Shown here piece by piece: positions 18,010 through 25,673 of a stretch of DNA of 64,000 nucleotides. The notes below the pieces were generated by a model. That model ran no database searches, had not been told where the DNA came from, and saw nothing but the letters and a program-made list of their open reading frames with translations. Position 1 is the stretch's first letter, and each line of letters begins with the position of its first letter. The stretch covers positions 248,001 through 312,000 of the forward strand of contig JAJEBF010000014.1 of the NCBI GenBank assembly GCA_022824025.1, read 5' to 3'. Source of the stretch: Caldilineaceae bacterium (GTDB taxonomy: Bacteria; Chloroflexota; Anaerolineae; Caldilineales; Caldilineaceae). The translations under genes and the position numbers were made by a program.

Positions 18010-19347
18010 GTGACATTGCTAATTGAGAAACCGAGAGAAATCGTCGAGGCAACCGCCGGCTTCTCCCAGGAAACCGTGCGGCTTGCTTCCCAAGCAAAGA
18101 ATGAACCCGATTGGATGCTGGACTTTCGCCTGCGTGCCTGGCAGCTTTTCGAAAGCATGCCCTGGCCCAGGCCGACCGACGAAGACTGGCGCAGAACCCG
18201 CCTCACCGGCTTCAATTTGGATAACTACGCGCCCTACGCTTCACCCAAAGGTACAGCCGAACGCCAAGACCTGGACCCTGACCTGCTCGAAGCATTGGAC
18301 GAAATGGACTCTGCCGCCAGCCTGATCTATCAGGACGGCGGCCTTCTGTACAGACAGGAGAGCGATCGCCTCGCCCGTCAGAACGTCATCTTTACCGACC
18401 TGCAGACAGCCGTTCAGCAGCACCCCGAGCTCGTGCAACGCTACTTCATGACCGAGGCCGTCTCTCCCGACGCCAATAAATTCACCGCCCTGCACGCGGC
18501 CCTTTGGGACACCGGCTCCTTTATCTTCGTCCCCCGCAACACGACGATTACGCTTCCCCTGCAAGCCATATTGAACCAGGGCGACGGCGTTGGCGGCTAT
18601 CACCATACCCTTCTCGTCGTCGAAGAGGGCGCCGAAGTGACCGTGGTCGATGACCTCATGGGCGCTGAAAACGCCTTCCAGGCAAGTGTCGTCGAGCTGA
18701 TCGTGAAGGACAATTCCCAGGTCCGCTACATAAACCTGCAGGATTTCGAGCACACCGCTTGGAACTTCCTCACCGGTAGAGCCGTGCTGGGCAAGGACAC
18801 AGACCTGCGCTGGATCCAGGTGAGTTGGGGCAGCCGCCTGACCAAAGCCTTCCTGGACCTGGATCTGCGGGGCCAGGGCGGGCATGGCGAGCTCTTGGGG
18901 CTCTACTTCCCAACACGGCGCCAGCATATTGACCACCAGACCCTGCAGTTGCACCGTGTGCCCAACTGCTTTAGCGATCTGCTCTTCAACGGCGCCCTCA
19001 AGCATCGAGCCCGCAGCGTCTATATGGGTATCATCAAGGTGCTGCCCGGCGCGCAGAAGACAGACGCCTTCCAGCGCAACGGCAACCTCATCCTCGATCG
19101 AAGCGCCCGCGCAGACAGTATACCCGGACTCGAAATCGAGGCGGACGACGTGCGCTGTACCCATGCTGCCACAGCCGCGCAAGTCGAGGATGAATACGTC
19201 TTCTACCTGATGGCCCGCGGCCTCACCAGGCCGCAGGCGGAACGAATGATCGTCCAGGGATTCCTCCAGGGAGTCCTCGATCGCGTCCCTGTAGAAAGTG
19301 TCATGCACAAGCTGGAAAAGGTAATCAGTCGCAAGATAAGCAGATAG
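18010..19347 (+). CDS. sufD: Fe-S cluster assembly protein SufD
   Basis: A SufD paralogue of SufB, 445 residues from the GTG at 18010 (GGAG lies 10 nt upstream); an in-frame GTG at 17974 would add 12 residues but lies inside a hairpin. Landmarks are '[32 protein letters not shown]' near the N-terminus, the beta-helix centre, and '[24 protein letters not shown]' near the end, where H385 corresponds to the cluster-site histidine of E. coli SufD. It completes the SufBC2D scaffold. The next gene, a rhodanese, follows after 37 nt. Confidence 0.94.
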   Translation: MTLLIEKPREIVEATAGFSQETVRLASQAKNEPDWMLDFRLRAWQLFESMPWPRPTDEDWRRTRLTGFNLDNYAPYASPKGTAERQDLDPDLLEALDEMDSAASLIYQDGGLLYRQESDRLARQNVIFTDLQTAVQQHPELVQRYFMTEAVSPDANKFTALHAALWDTGSFIFVPRNTTITLPLQAILNQGDGVGGYHHTLLVVEEGAEVTVVDDLMGAENAFQASVVELIVKDNSQVRYINLQDFEHTAWNFLTGRAVLGKDTDLRWIQVSWGSRLTKAFLDLDLRGQGGHGELLGLYFPTRRQHIDHQTLQLHRVPNCFSDLLFNGALKHRARSVYMGIIKVLPGAQKTDAFQRNGNLILDRSARADSIPGLEIEADDVRCTHAATAAQVEDEYVFYLMARGLTRPQAERMIVQGFLQGVLDRVPVESVMHKLEKVISRKISR

Positions 19348-19384
19348 TCAGATAGTCTCAAGCAAAAAGCTACGGAGGAGTGAA

Positions 19385-20236
19385 ATGGCAGACAAAGGGT
19401 ATGCCAATGCAGACGTGCTGGTCAGCACCGAGTGGGTCGCCGATAACCTGAATGACGGTAACATCCGACTCCTCGAATCAAATGAGGACATCCTGCTCTA
19501 CGACACGGGCCACATCCCGGGCGCGCAGAAAATCGACTGGCAGGAAGATCTGAACGACGCCGTCGTGCGCGACTATCTCGGACAGAAGCAGTTTCAGGAA
19601 CTCATGGAACGGCTGGGCATCTCAAATGACACGACCGTCGTCTTCTACGGAGACAAAAGCAACTGGTGGTCGACCTACGCCTTCTGGGTCTTCCAACTTT
19701 TCGGCCATACCAATGCCAAAGTGATGGATGGCGGCCGCCAGAAGTGGGTAGACGAGGGCCGGGAACTGACGACCGACTCCGCCTCCTATCCCGCTGCCTC
19801 GTACACCGCGCCGCCCCGTAATGACGCCGCAATCCGTGCAATGCGAGACGAGGTCCTGGCACACCAGCAGGCCGGCTTGCCCCTGGTCGACGTCCGTAGC
19901 CCTGCCGAATTCAGCGGCGAACTCCTGCACATGGCCGACTATCCGCAGGAAGGCTCACTGCGCGGAGGACACATCGCCGGCGCCCGCAACGTTCCTTGGG
20001 CGCGTGCCGCCAACGACGACGGCACCTTCAAGAGCGCCGCTGAACTGAAAGCCATCTACGAGGAGGAACAGGGACTGAACGCCGCCGACGATGTCGTGGC
20101 CTACTGCCGCATCGGCGAACGCAGCAGTCACACCTGGTTTGTCCTGACCTACCTGCTCGGTTACGGTAAGGTTCGCAACTACGACGGCTCCTGGACCGAA
20201 TGGGGCAACGCTGTCGGACTGCCCATCGAGAAGTAG
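19385..20236 (+). CDS. Two-domain sulfurtransferase (rhodanese) in the suf operon
   Basis: The 283-residue protein has two rhodanese domains. The C-terminal one carries the active loop C241-R-I-G-E-R246 followed by SSHTWF, a signature of thiosulfate sulfurtransferases of the CysA/SseA type; the N-terminal one (about 10-130) has no catalytic cysteine, as is usual. Such enzymes carry sulfane sulfur as a persulfide on the active cysteine. GGAGG stands 5 nt before the ATG. It lies between sufD and sufU, and no cysteine desulfurase occurs in the operon, so it may supply or relay sulfur to the SUF scaffold (inference). Confidence 0.92.
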   Translation: MADKGYANADVLVSTEWVADNLNDGNIRLLESNEDILLYDTGHIPGAQKIDWQEDLNDAVVRDYLGQKQFQELMERLGISNDTTVVFYGDKSNWWSTYAFWVFQLFGHTNAKVMDGGRQKWVDEGRELTTDSASYPAASYTAPPRNDAAIRAMRDEVLAHQQAGLPLVDVRSPAEFSGELLHMADYPQEGSLRGGHIAGARNVPWARAANDDGTFKSAAELKAIYEEEQGLNAADDVVAYCRIGERSSHTWFVLTYLLGYGKVRNYDGSWTEWGNAVGLPIEK

Positions 20237-20294
20237 GTCCAACGCTCTTCTGCAATCCGTAGCGGAGATGGCCACTATCGGGAATGGAATCTCA

Positions 20295-20317
20295 GGGGGG
20301 CCCCGTTCGCGCCCCCC
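20295..20317 (+). other. GC hairpin between the rhodanese gene and sufU
   Basis: GGGGGGC (20295-20301) pairs with GCCCCCC (20311-20317) around a 9-nt loop, 30 nt before the sufU start. The downstream sequence is C-rich, not T-rich, so it is not a standard terminator. Confidence 0.55.
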
Positions 20318-20346
20318 TCCCCTATGCAAGTTGAACCCTTTCGACC

Positions 20347-20724
20347 ATGGACATGTTTCGAGAAGCGATCATAGACCATTACAAGCGCCCTCGCCGAAAG
20401 GGCCCCCTGGTTGACGCCAACGTCCACCGCCATGAATCCAATCCCTTCTGCGGCGATGAAGTGACCGTTCACCTCAAGGTTGTCGATGAAGTCGTGGTCG
20501 AGGCATCCTTCGAAGGCCGGGGCTGTGCCATCAGTCAGGCAAGCGCATCCATGATTATGGAGGAGATCGTCGGCCTGCCTGTGGCTGAACTCAAGAAGTG
20601 GGGCAAAGAGGATGTGCTCGACCTTCTCGGAATCGAGATCGGGCCCGTGCGACTGAAGTGCGCCCTCCTGCCTCTGAAAGCCCTCAAAGCCGGGCTCTAC
20701 GGCTTGACGGAGTGGCCGGAATAG
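20347..20724 (+). CDS. sufU: SUF scaffold/zinc-dependent sulfur acceptor SufU
   Basis: The 125-residue protein is a SufU-type IscU homologue with ligands C35 and D37 in 'NPFCGDEV', C60 in 'GRGCAISQAS' and C105 in 'RLKCALLPLKAL'; the segment between C60 and C105 contains the insert that separates SufU from IscU. In Bacillus subtilis SufU binds zinc and takes persulfide sulfur from SufS. SufS is not encoded here, so its sulfur donor could be a SufS elsewhere or the neighbouring rhodanese. It starts 110 nt after the rhodanese gene and is followed after 25 nt by the Rieske gene. Confidence 0.94.
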   Translation: MDMFREAIIDHYKRPRRKGPLVDANVHRHESNPFCGDEVTVHLKVVDEVVVEASFEGRGCAISQASASMIMEEIVGLPVAELKKWGKEDVLDLLGIEIGPVRLKCALLPLKALKAGLYGLTEWPE

Positions 20725-20749
20725 AATTCACGCCGAGGTTAAACTGTAA

Positions 20750-21067
20750 ATGGAAGATTTCGTTAGAGTAGCCGCAACCAAGGATATCCCGCCTGGGGAC
20801 CGAATCCTGGTCGAACTGGATGGCATTCGCATCGCCGTTTTCAATCTCGACGGCGAATTCTTCGCGATTGAAGATGTTTGCACGCATGATGGCGGACCCC
20901 TCGTTGAGGGAGAAATACTCGAGGGCGGCCAGGTCCAGTGCCCGCGGCACGGGGCCCGCTTCGATATTCGCACCGGCCAAGCGCTCAGTATGCCCGCTTT
21001 CGAGCCGACTCCTTCCTACCAGGTTCAAGTCGATGGCGAAGACATCTACGTGGAACAGCCCTACTGA
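20750..21067 (+). CDS. Rieske-type [2Fe-2S] ferredoxin
   Basis: A 105-residue soluble Rieske protein with C44-x-H46 ('VCTHDGGPL') and C64-x2-H67 ('QCPRHGARF'), the two Cys-His pairs that hold a [2Fe-2S] cluster. There is no membrane anchor, so it resembles the ferredoxin subunits of dioxygenases or NirD-like proteins. Placement in the suf operon, between sufU and sufT, suggests an electron-transfer role in cluster assembly or a client protein made with the machinery; both are inference. Confidence 0.93.
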   Translation: MEDFVRVAATKDIPPGDRILVELDGIRIAVFNLDGEFFAIEDVCTHDGGPLVEGEILEGGQVQCPRHGARFDIRTGQALSMPAFEPTPSYQVQVDGEDIYVEQPY

Positions 21068-21080
21068 GGAGAATGTACTG

Positions 21081-21404
21081 ATGAGCGACACGCTAACGCC
21101 CACGCCCGACGAAGTGCGGGCCGAAATCCGGACACACGTGAAAGATCCGGAGCTGATGATGAATATCGTTGACCTGGGCCTGGTCTATGATATCGAAGTA
21201 ACTGAAGAAAACAACATCGACGTAACCATGACGCTCACCAGCCCTGGTTGCCCTGTTGGCCCCCAGATTATCAGCGACGTCCAGCGCACCACCCACAACG
21301 CCTTCCCCGACATCAACGAAGTCAATGTCCACCTGGTGTGGACACCCTTCTGGAATCCGGACATGATGTCGGAGGATGCGAAAGACGAACTGGGCATTTT
21401 CTGA
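21081..21404 (+). CDS. sufT: SufT / MIP18-family (DUF59) Fe-S maturation protein
   Basis: The 107-residue product matches the DUF59 family: 'DPELMMNIVDLGLVYDIEV' (residues 22-40) and the loop 'TSPGCPVGPQIISDV' with C57. SufT and related MIP18 proteins help mature Fe-S client proteins. The frame is open upstream to 20820 through the Rieske gene, but the ATG at 21081 is preceded by GAGGAG and gives the normal family N-terminus. It is the last gene of the suf operon. Confidence 0.93.
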   Translation: MSDTLTPTPDEVRAEIRTHVKDPELMMNIVDLGLVYDIEVTEENNIDVTMTLTSPGCPVGPQIISDVQRTTHNAFPDINEVNVHLVWTPFWNPDMMSEDAKDELGIF

Positions 21405-21558
21405 CAGGACCCGGCTGGGATTTTCGCCCGACATGCAGAGAAGAGCCGTGGCCCCATAGCCGATCAGTCTGCCAAACGACGCTACGGCCTCTCTCCTGTT
21501 CTTCAGAACGCGCTTGCCCGCCCGGTTTTGGCTCCCCCGATCAACAACATTCTGAATC

Positions 21559-21574
21559 CCCCATTACAATGGGG
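21559..21574. terminator. Weak hairpin between convergent sufT and TPR genes
   Basis: CCCCATT (21559-21565) pairs with AATGGGG (21568-21574) with a minimal loop, midway between the sufT stop and the TPR gene end on the opposite strand. T content after it is low on both strands, so any terminator activity is uncertain. Confidence 0.35.
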
Positions 21575-21593
21575 TTGGGCTCCAGCCACTTAC

Positions 21594-22538
21594 CTACCGA
21601 TCAGTCGCCGCAATCTCCACAGCAGTCTCAAAGTCGGCGCGCGCTTCCGCCGTTCGTCCCAACAGTGCCTTCACGATTGCTCGGTTTCTAATCGCCTCGA
21701 CATCGTCGGGCTTCCTCAAAATGGCCTGATCGTAATCCGCGGCGGCCTCCTCATATTCACCGCGAAGCTCCCTGGAATACCCTCGATTGTAATACGGTTC
21801 TGGCCTCTCAGGCTCCAATCGAATTGCTTCATCAAAGTCGTCAATTGCTGAGCCGTGACGCCCAAGTCTAGCCTGCGCTATGCCCCTGTTGTTGTACGCG
21901 GCCGCGAATTCCGGATTCAAGCGGATGGCCTGGCCATAGTCGGCCGCCGCAGACTCATACTGCCCTGATTCGGCAAGCTCCACCCCGCGGCTGTTATATG
22001 CCTCGGCGCACTCCGGATCCAGCCTGAGCGCCCTCTCAAAATCTGCGATCGCCTCCTGACTCCGTTTGAGTTTTGCCCTGAAACAACCTCTGAAGTAGTA
22101 GGTCTTAACAAATCCGGGTTCAAGCCCTGCAGCCCTGTCAAGATCCGCAATCGCATCCTCATATCGGCCCAGCTCAGCCATGAGCAGTCCTCGATTCAGA
22201 TGGGCAACCATACTGTCAGGAGCAAAACTGATGGCCGTACCTAAATCTTCAAGGGCGCTCTCATACTGTTGCAACGCCGCTCTAGCCTGTCCACGATTGA
22301 TATACGCGTCAACGAGCTCAGGCCTCAGCTGAATCGCCCTGTCGTAGTCGCTTACCGCCTCGTCATACCGGCCCAGATTGCTCCTGACATTCCCCCGATT
22401 GTTGTAGGCCTCAGCATAGTCAGGTCGCAGTCGAATTGCGTGCCCGTAGGCTGCAAGGGCCTCTCGCGCCGCGGCTGCTCCCAACTCATCCAAACCCTCT
22501 CTCGCCAGGAAATAGGCGCGCGCAAGACGGTCTGTCAC
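21594..22538 (-). CDS. Tetratricopeptide-repeat protein
   Basis: The 314-residue protein is almost entirely TPR: about eight 34-residue units with the pattern 'YNNRGNVRSNLGRYDEAVSDYDRAI', spanning residues 20 to 305. There is no signal peptide or membrane helix, and no catalytic domain. TPR arrays act as protein-binding scaffolds. Its GTG start overlaps the stop of the upstream membrane-protein gene by 4 nt (GTGA), so the two are translationally coupled and their products may form a complex. The partner or function is unknown. Confidence 0.85.
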   Translation of the reverse strand: MTDRLARAYFLAREGLDELGAAAAREALAAYGHAIRLRPDYAEAYNNRGNVRSNLGRYDEAVSDYDRAIQLRPELVDAYINRGQARAALQQYESALEDLGTAISFAPDSMVAHLNRGLLMAELGRYEDAIADLDRAAGLEPGFVKTYYFRGCFRAKLKRSQEAIADFERALRLDPECAEAYNSRGVELAESGQYESAAADYGQAIRLNPEFAAAYNNRGIAQARLGRHGSAIDDFDEAIRLEPERPEPYYNRGYSRELRGEYEEAAADYDQAILRKPDDVEAIRNRAIVKALLGRTAEARADFETAVEIAATDR

Positions 22539-23227
22539 AGTCTGGGGCTCCGGCTCAGCCTTTCCGACAGGTCTCCAATCGACCGAAACGCCAGCGCTGC
22601 GAGTTCGTCATTTGTCCCCTCGGCCACATTGGCGATGTGCTGCCATCTCTCAACCGCCTCGCCAAGCCTTCCTTCCTCTTCTAATTGGCGGGCATCGGCG
22701 ATGGCTGACGCCCCGGCCCTCCCTGGATCCCGGCTCAAGTCCTCCCCAATCTGCGCCCGCGCAAAAACCAGGTCCACCGTTGCCATACTTCGCATCGGCT
22801 CGTCAGCATCTCCCCCGTATCCCCGCGCTTCCTCAGCGAACTTTGCTGCCTCGGCCGCATAAGCCCGCGCATGCTCGACACCCCCGCGCATCTCAAGTTC
22901 AAACGCCTGCAATCTCCTGATCACGATGTACCCAAAAACAGCCGCAACCGATACCAACACGGCAAGAAACAGCGCCATCCCGGTCATCCACCACTCAATC
23001 GTGCCGGCACGGTCGTCCAGCATCTCTCGACGGAGTTCATTGAACCTGCGCTGAATCTCCACCTCGGTGGCGGCATCAACCCCAGAATTGTCTTCATCCG
23101 CGCTTTCTTGCTCACCCGCGGGAGTCTGCGCAAGGACCGCCATCGGCTCCGCTAATCCGATCCCGGCCCCAACCGCCCCTAAAATCATGACCGTGACGAA
23201 TAGCCTGACCACCACTAAGTTACGCAT
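22535..23227 (-). CDS. Membrane-anchored helical protein coupled to a TPR protein
   Basis: From the ATG at 23227 the product has 230 residues: an N-terminal hydrophobic segment ending in 'LAEPMAVLAQ' (signal peptide or anchor), an acidic stretch, a second membrane helix at about residues 80-105 ('MTGMALFLAVLVSVAAVFGYIVI') and a long helical cytoplasmic part ending in TPR-like helices. An in-frame TTG at 23326 would add 33 residues lacking obvious character. I do not recognise a named family. The 4-nt overlap with the TPR gene suggests a membrane platform with a cytoplasmic TPR partner. Confidence 0.65.
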   Translation of the reverse strand: MRNLVVVRLFVTVMILGAVGAGIGLAEPMAVLAQTPAGEQESADEDNSGVDAATEVEIQRRFNELRREMLDDRAGTIEWWMTGMALFLAVLVSVAAVFGYIVIRRLQAFELEMRGGVEHARAYAAEAAKFAEEARGYGGDADEPMRSMATVDLVFARAQIGEDLSRDPGRAGASAIADARQLEEEGRLGEAVERWQHIANVAEGTNDELAALAFRSIGDLSERLSRSPRL

Positions 23228-23558
23228 ATCAAACAAAAACCCTGTCTCCGGAACTGGTTGCCGCGAGGAGCAAGCCCAACAGAGCGGCGCATCCTGTGAA
23301 TTTGAAACCTTTTTCTGCCCTGGCAAATGCCGGCGCGGCTTGAATCAACCCGCCTCGTCGCTTCAAATTGTATCGGTCTCCGCATCTGAATTGCCGCACC
23401 AGATATCCATTTGGCGCCACGTTCCAACCCCTACGATTCAAACAACCCGCCAGACCCTCCTCCCACCGTGACAGCGGGGCTCTGTTTCTCTTTCGTGCGA
23501 CGCCGTTTGATCGGGCCGCCTGATTGCAAGTCAAGCCCCGTTAACACGCCCGCCCATG

Positions 23559-25172
23559 TTACCATTCTTCACCCTTGACCAGAACAATAAATCCCGGCCA
23601 ACTCTGATATCCAGCGCCCCCGGGCAATCCCTTTCCGATAGGCATATCTCCAGCCCGGACAGTCCTGGCCGCCCCGGCATTCCCGGTATTGCCAATCATC
23701 CCAAGGAAATAATAAAACTCGGTAAAGACGTGGCTGGGTGAGGTCTTCACCGAAACTTCAACCATCAGTCGCTCGGCTTGTTCCTTGAAGCGCGGCGGAC
23801 GCACCGTATACCCTCTGCTCCCCAGCTTGGACAAGATTCCCTCTACGCCCTTCCGATTGCACAGCACGCCTGCGCGATTGTCCCCATCATTGACAGAAGC
23901 TTCGTAACACTGAAGCGCTTCGTCAAAACGGCCCGTCATGACAAGCGCGTTCCCCTTGTTGAAGCGCGCGTCAATGTTTCCAATTCGTATCGCTTCATCA
24001 TAGTCCCGCAACGCGCCGTTAAAATCCTGCTTTAACTGTTTTACATTCGCCCTGTTCAAGAAAAACCAGGAATATCGGACACCAATCCTTTGGCCAAGGC
24101 GGATGGCCTCGTCGTAGTCCGCCACCGCGCCGTCCAATTGGCCTAACACTGTCTTGGCGTTGCCGCGATTAAAGAAAACGCGCCACAAATGTCTGTCGAC
24201 GGTCGGATTTTTGCCTTCGCCATCTCCCCTCTCCGTCTCTTCACACCTGATGGCCGCATCATAGTCGGCGCAGGCCCCCTCATAATTGCCTGCTTCCGCC
24301 TTGGCATTGCCCCGACTGAAGTACAATCCGCCAACATCGGGGGCACACGCAATGCCCTTGTCGTAATAGGAGATCGCGCCAAGGTAATCACCCTTAACGT
24401 AACACTGGTTGCCCTGAAGCTGGCTGAACTCAGGGTCGTCGATCAGCGGCAATGGAAACTGGACGCCGTTCGAAGCGGAGAATCGATGCACGTCCACACT
24501 TGGAGCAACGTCAAGGAAGCCGTACATCTCAATCAGTTCCCGTCGAATCCTCTGCTTGTCCTCCGACCTGATCTCGATTGACCTCTGCGCAGCCGCAGGA
24601 ATCAGCGGCCATCCTGTCACCCAGAAGTCGTCTAGACACTGATTCCCCTCTATCCCACTCTCCAGATCAGTCGCCCCGGTATATAAGTGGATTCCCTGCT
24701 CCGTGAGCTGAAAGAGAAGCTCCTCGCTAGTCAGTTCCACTTCTTCCATGGAAACTGGCGAGAAATATTGCCTGTCTTCCAAATCCAAAGCAATTACCTT
24801 CCCATCGAGCTCGCTCTCTTCACATGCATTCCATAGCGCCGCCAATGGGTTGCGCGTAAAATGCAACAAATTTGTAGCGGCGCCGTACCCCTGTAATCGG
24901 GCAAGAAGCTGAAGGTCAGACATCCTTCTTCCATCCACCATGCCAAAGCCGAATTCGCGAGCAGGATCAAGCAATACCGTTCGAAGATATACAAGGTGCA
25001 TCTGGGCGAAGAAAAACTCCTCCATCACACTTTCATCTTGATTGAAGTATCTAATCAAGCGGCGCGTGGCAGCGGAATGCAACTTCCAGCGACCATCAGC
25101 GTGCCCGCGAAACACGCACCGTTGGGAATTCCCCCCCAACTTGCTCAAAAAGGCGCTTGCGACGACCGACAC
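23559..25172 (-). CDS. FRG-domain protein with C-terminal TPR repeats
   Basis: The GTG start at 25172 directly follows an in-frame TAG and has a strong GGAGGAGG just upstream. Residues about 15-215 form an FRG domain: 'CVFRGHADGRWKLHSAATRRL' (the Phe-Arg-Gly that names it) and 'LLARLQGYGAATNLLHFTRNPLAALWNACE', the conserved QHyG.pT.LLD.t.NPl.AL pattern. Residues about 255-450 are five or six TPR units ('LYFSRGNAKAEAGNYEGACADYDAAI'). The FRG domain has no established biochemical role that I can name with certainty. A 331-nt gap separates it from the downstream membrane-protein gene. Confidence 0.82.
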   Translation of the reverse strand: MSVVASAFLSKLGGNSQRCVFRGHADGRWKLHSAATRRLIRYFNQDESVMEEFFFAQMHLVYLRTVLLDPAREFGFGMVDGRRMSDLQLLARLQGYGAATNLLHFTRNPLAALWNACEESELDGKVIALDLEDRQYFSPVSMEEVELTSEELLFQLTEQGIHLYTGATDLESGIEGNQCLDDFWVTGWPLIPAAAQRSIEIRSEDKQRIRRELIEMYGFLDVAPSVDVHRFSASNGVQFPLPLIDDPEFSQLQGNQCYVKGDYLGAISYYDKGIACAPDVGGLYFSRGNAKAEAGNYEGACADYDAAIRCEETERGDGEGKNPTVDRHLWRVFFNRGNAKTVLGQLDGAVADYDEAIRLGQRIGVRYSWFFLNRANVKQLKQDFNGALRDYDEAIRIGNIDARFNKGNALVMTGRFDEALQCYEASVNDGDNRAGVLCNRKGVEGILSKLGSRGYTVRPPRFKEQAERLMVEVSVKTSPSHVFTEFYYFLGMIGNTGNAGAARTVRAGDMPIGKGLPGGAGYQSWPGFIVLVKGEEW

Positions 25173-25341
25173 CTACGCTTCTCCTCCTCCGTGCTTCTTC
25201 TCAAACCTGACCCAAGTCGACCAATCCGGACTTCTGCTGCAATACTTCCTTGTATGTCCCGTTTCCGGTGCCAGTAGAACGCGTCGCGCCGCCACCGTCC
25301 CTTTCAAGAGCAACAGTGACCCAAAAAAAGTAAAGGGAATG

Positions 25342-25370
25342 ATTGTACGATTTACGGTAAAAAAGAGCAA
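25342..25370 (-). promoter_or_regulatory. Candidate promoter for the FRG-TPR gene
   Basis: On the minus strand TTGCTC (25370-25365) and TACAAT (25347-25342) are 17 bp apart. The -10 matches five of six bases, the -35 only three. It would give a leader of about 165 nt before the GTG at 25172. Confidence 0.4.
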
Positions 25371-25582
25371 GCTGGCGACCTGATCCTACACACTCATTTT
25401 CTCGAAAACATGACCATACTTCGCGCCGCATCAGAAACGAACTGCCAATTGTCTCCTTCCCGAATTCTCTCCTCCCAATACAATCGACCTTTATACTTAC
25501 AATACAAAATACACACAATAGGACGTTGTGCAAAATCTGTAAATAGGCGGTGTCTCGCTGCAAATCGAATACAACTTCCGTC

Positions 25583-25619
25583 AAAAACACAACACCCTTC
25601 CACATGCTAGAAGGGTGTT
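25583..25619 (-). terminator. Rho-independent terminator of the helical-repeat gene
   Basis: A perfect 10-bp stem (AACACCCTTC at 25591-25600 with GAAGGGTGTT at 25610-25619, 9-nt loop) is followed on the minus strand by GTGTTTTTG. It lies 55 nt past the stop of the gene ending at 25674. On the plus strand only two Ts follow, so it acts chiefly for the minus strand. Confidence 0.8.
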
Positions 25620-25673
25620 TTGCCAGCCAACCTCGCTAACCGTTTCTCAGGCCCAACTTTCCATCCCAACATA

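Larger units (their letters stand above)
25173..25673. other. AT-rich gene-free stretch between FRG-TPR and helical-repeat genes
   Basis: About 500 bp with visibly lower GC than the flanks, especially 25310-25590. It contains a candidate promoter for the FRG gene and the terminator of the upstream helical-repeat gene. Short ORFs across it (for example a 134-codon one on the minus strand) have poor coding character. No repeat or mobile-element remnant was recognised. Confidence 0.6.

Noticed and set aside
18241-19308. 355-codon minus-strand ORF opposite sufD
   Set aside because: A shadow of the well-supported sufD frame in GC-rich DNA.
23229-23534. 101-codon TTG-start ORF between the FRG gene and the membrane-protein gene
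   Set aside because: Ends one base before the membrane-protein ATG, but has only a TTG start, no clear Shine-Dalgarno and no domain.
25201-25605. 134-codon minus-strand ORF in the AT-rich island
   Set aside because: Composition is non-coding-like, it lies in the likely leader of the FRG gene, and a terminator sits at its start.
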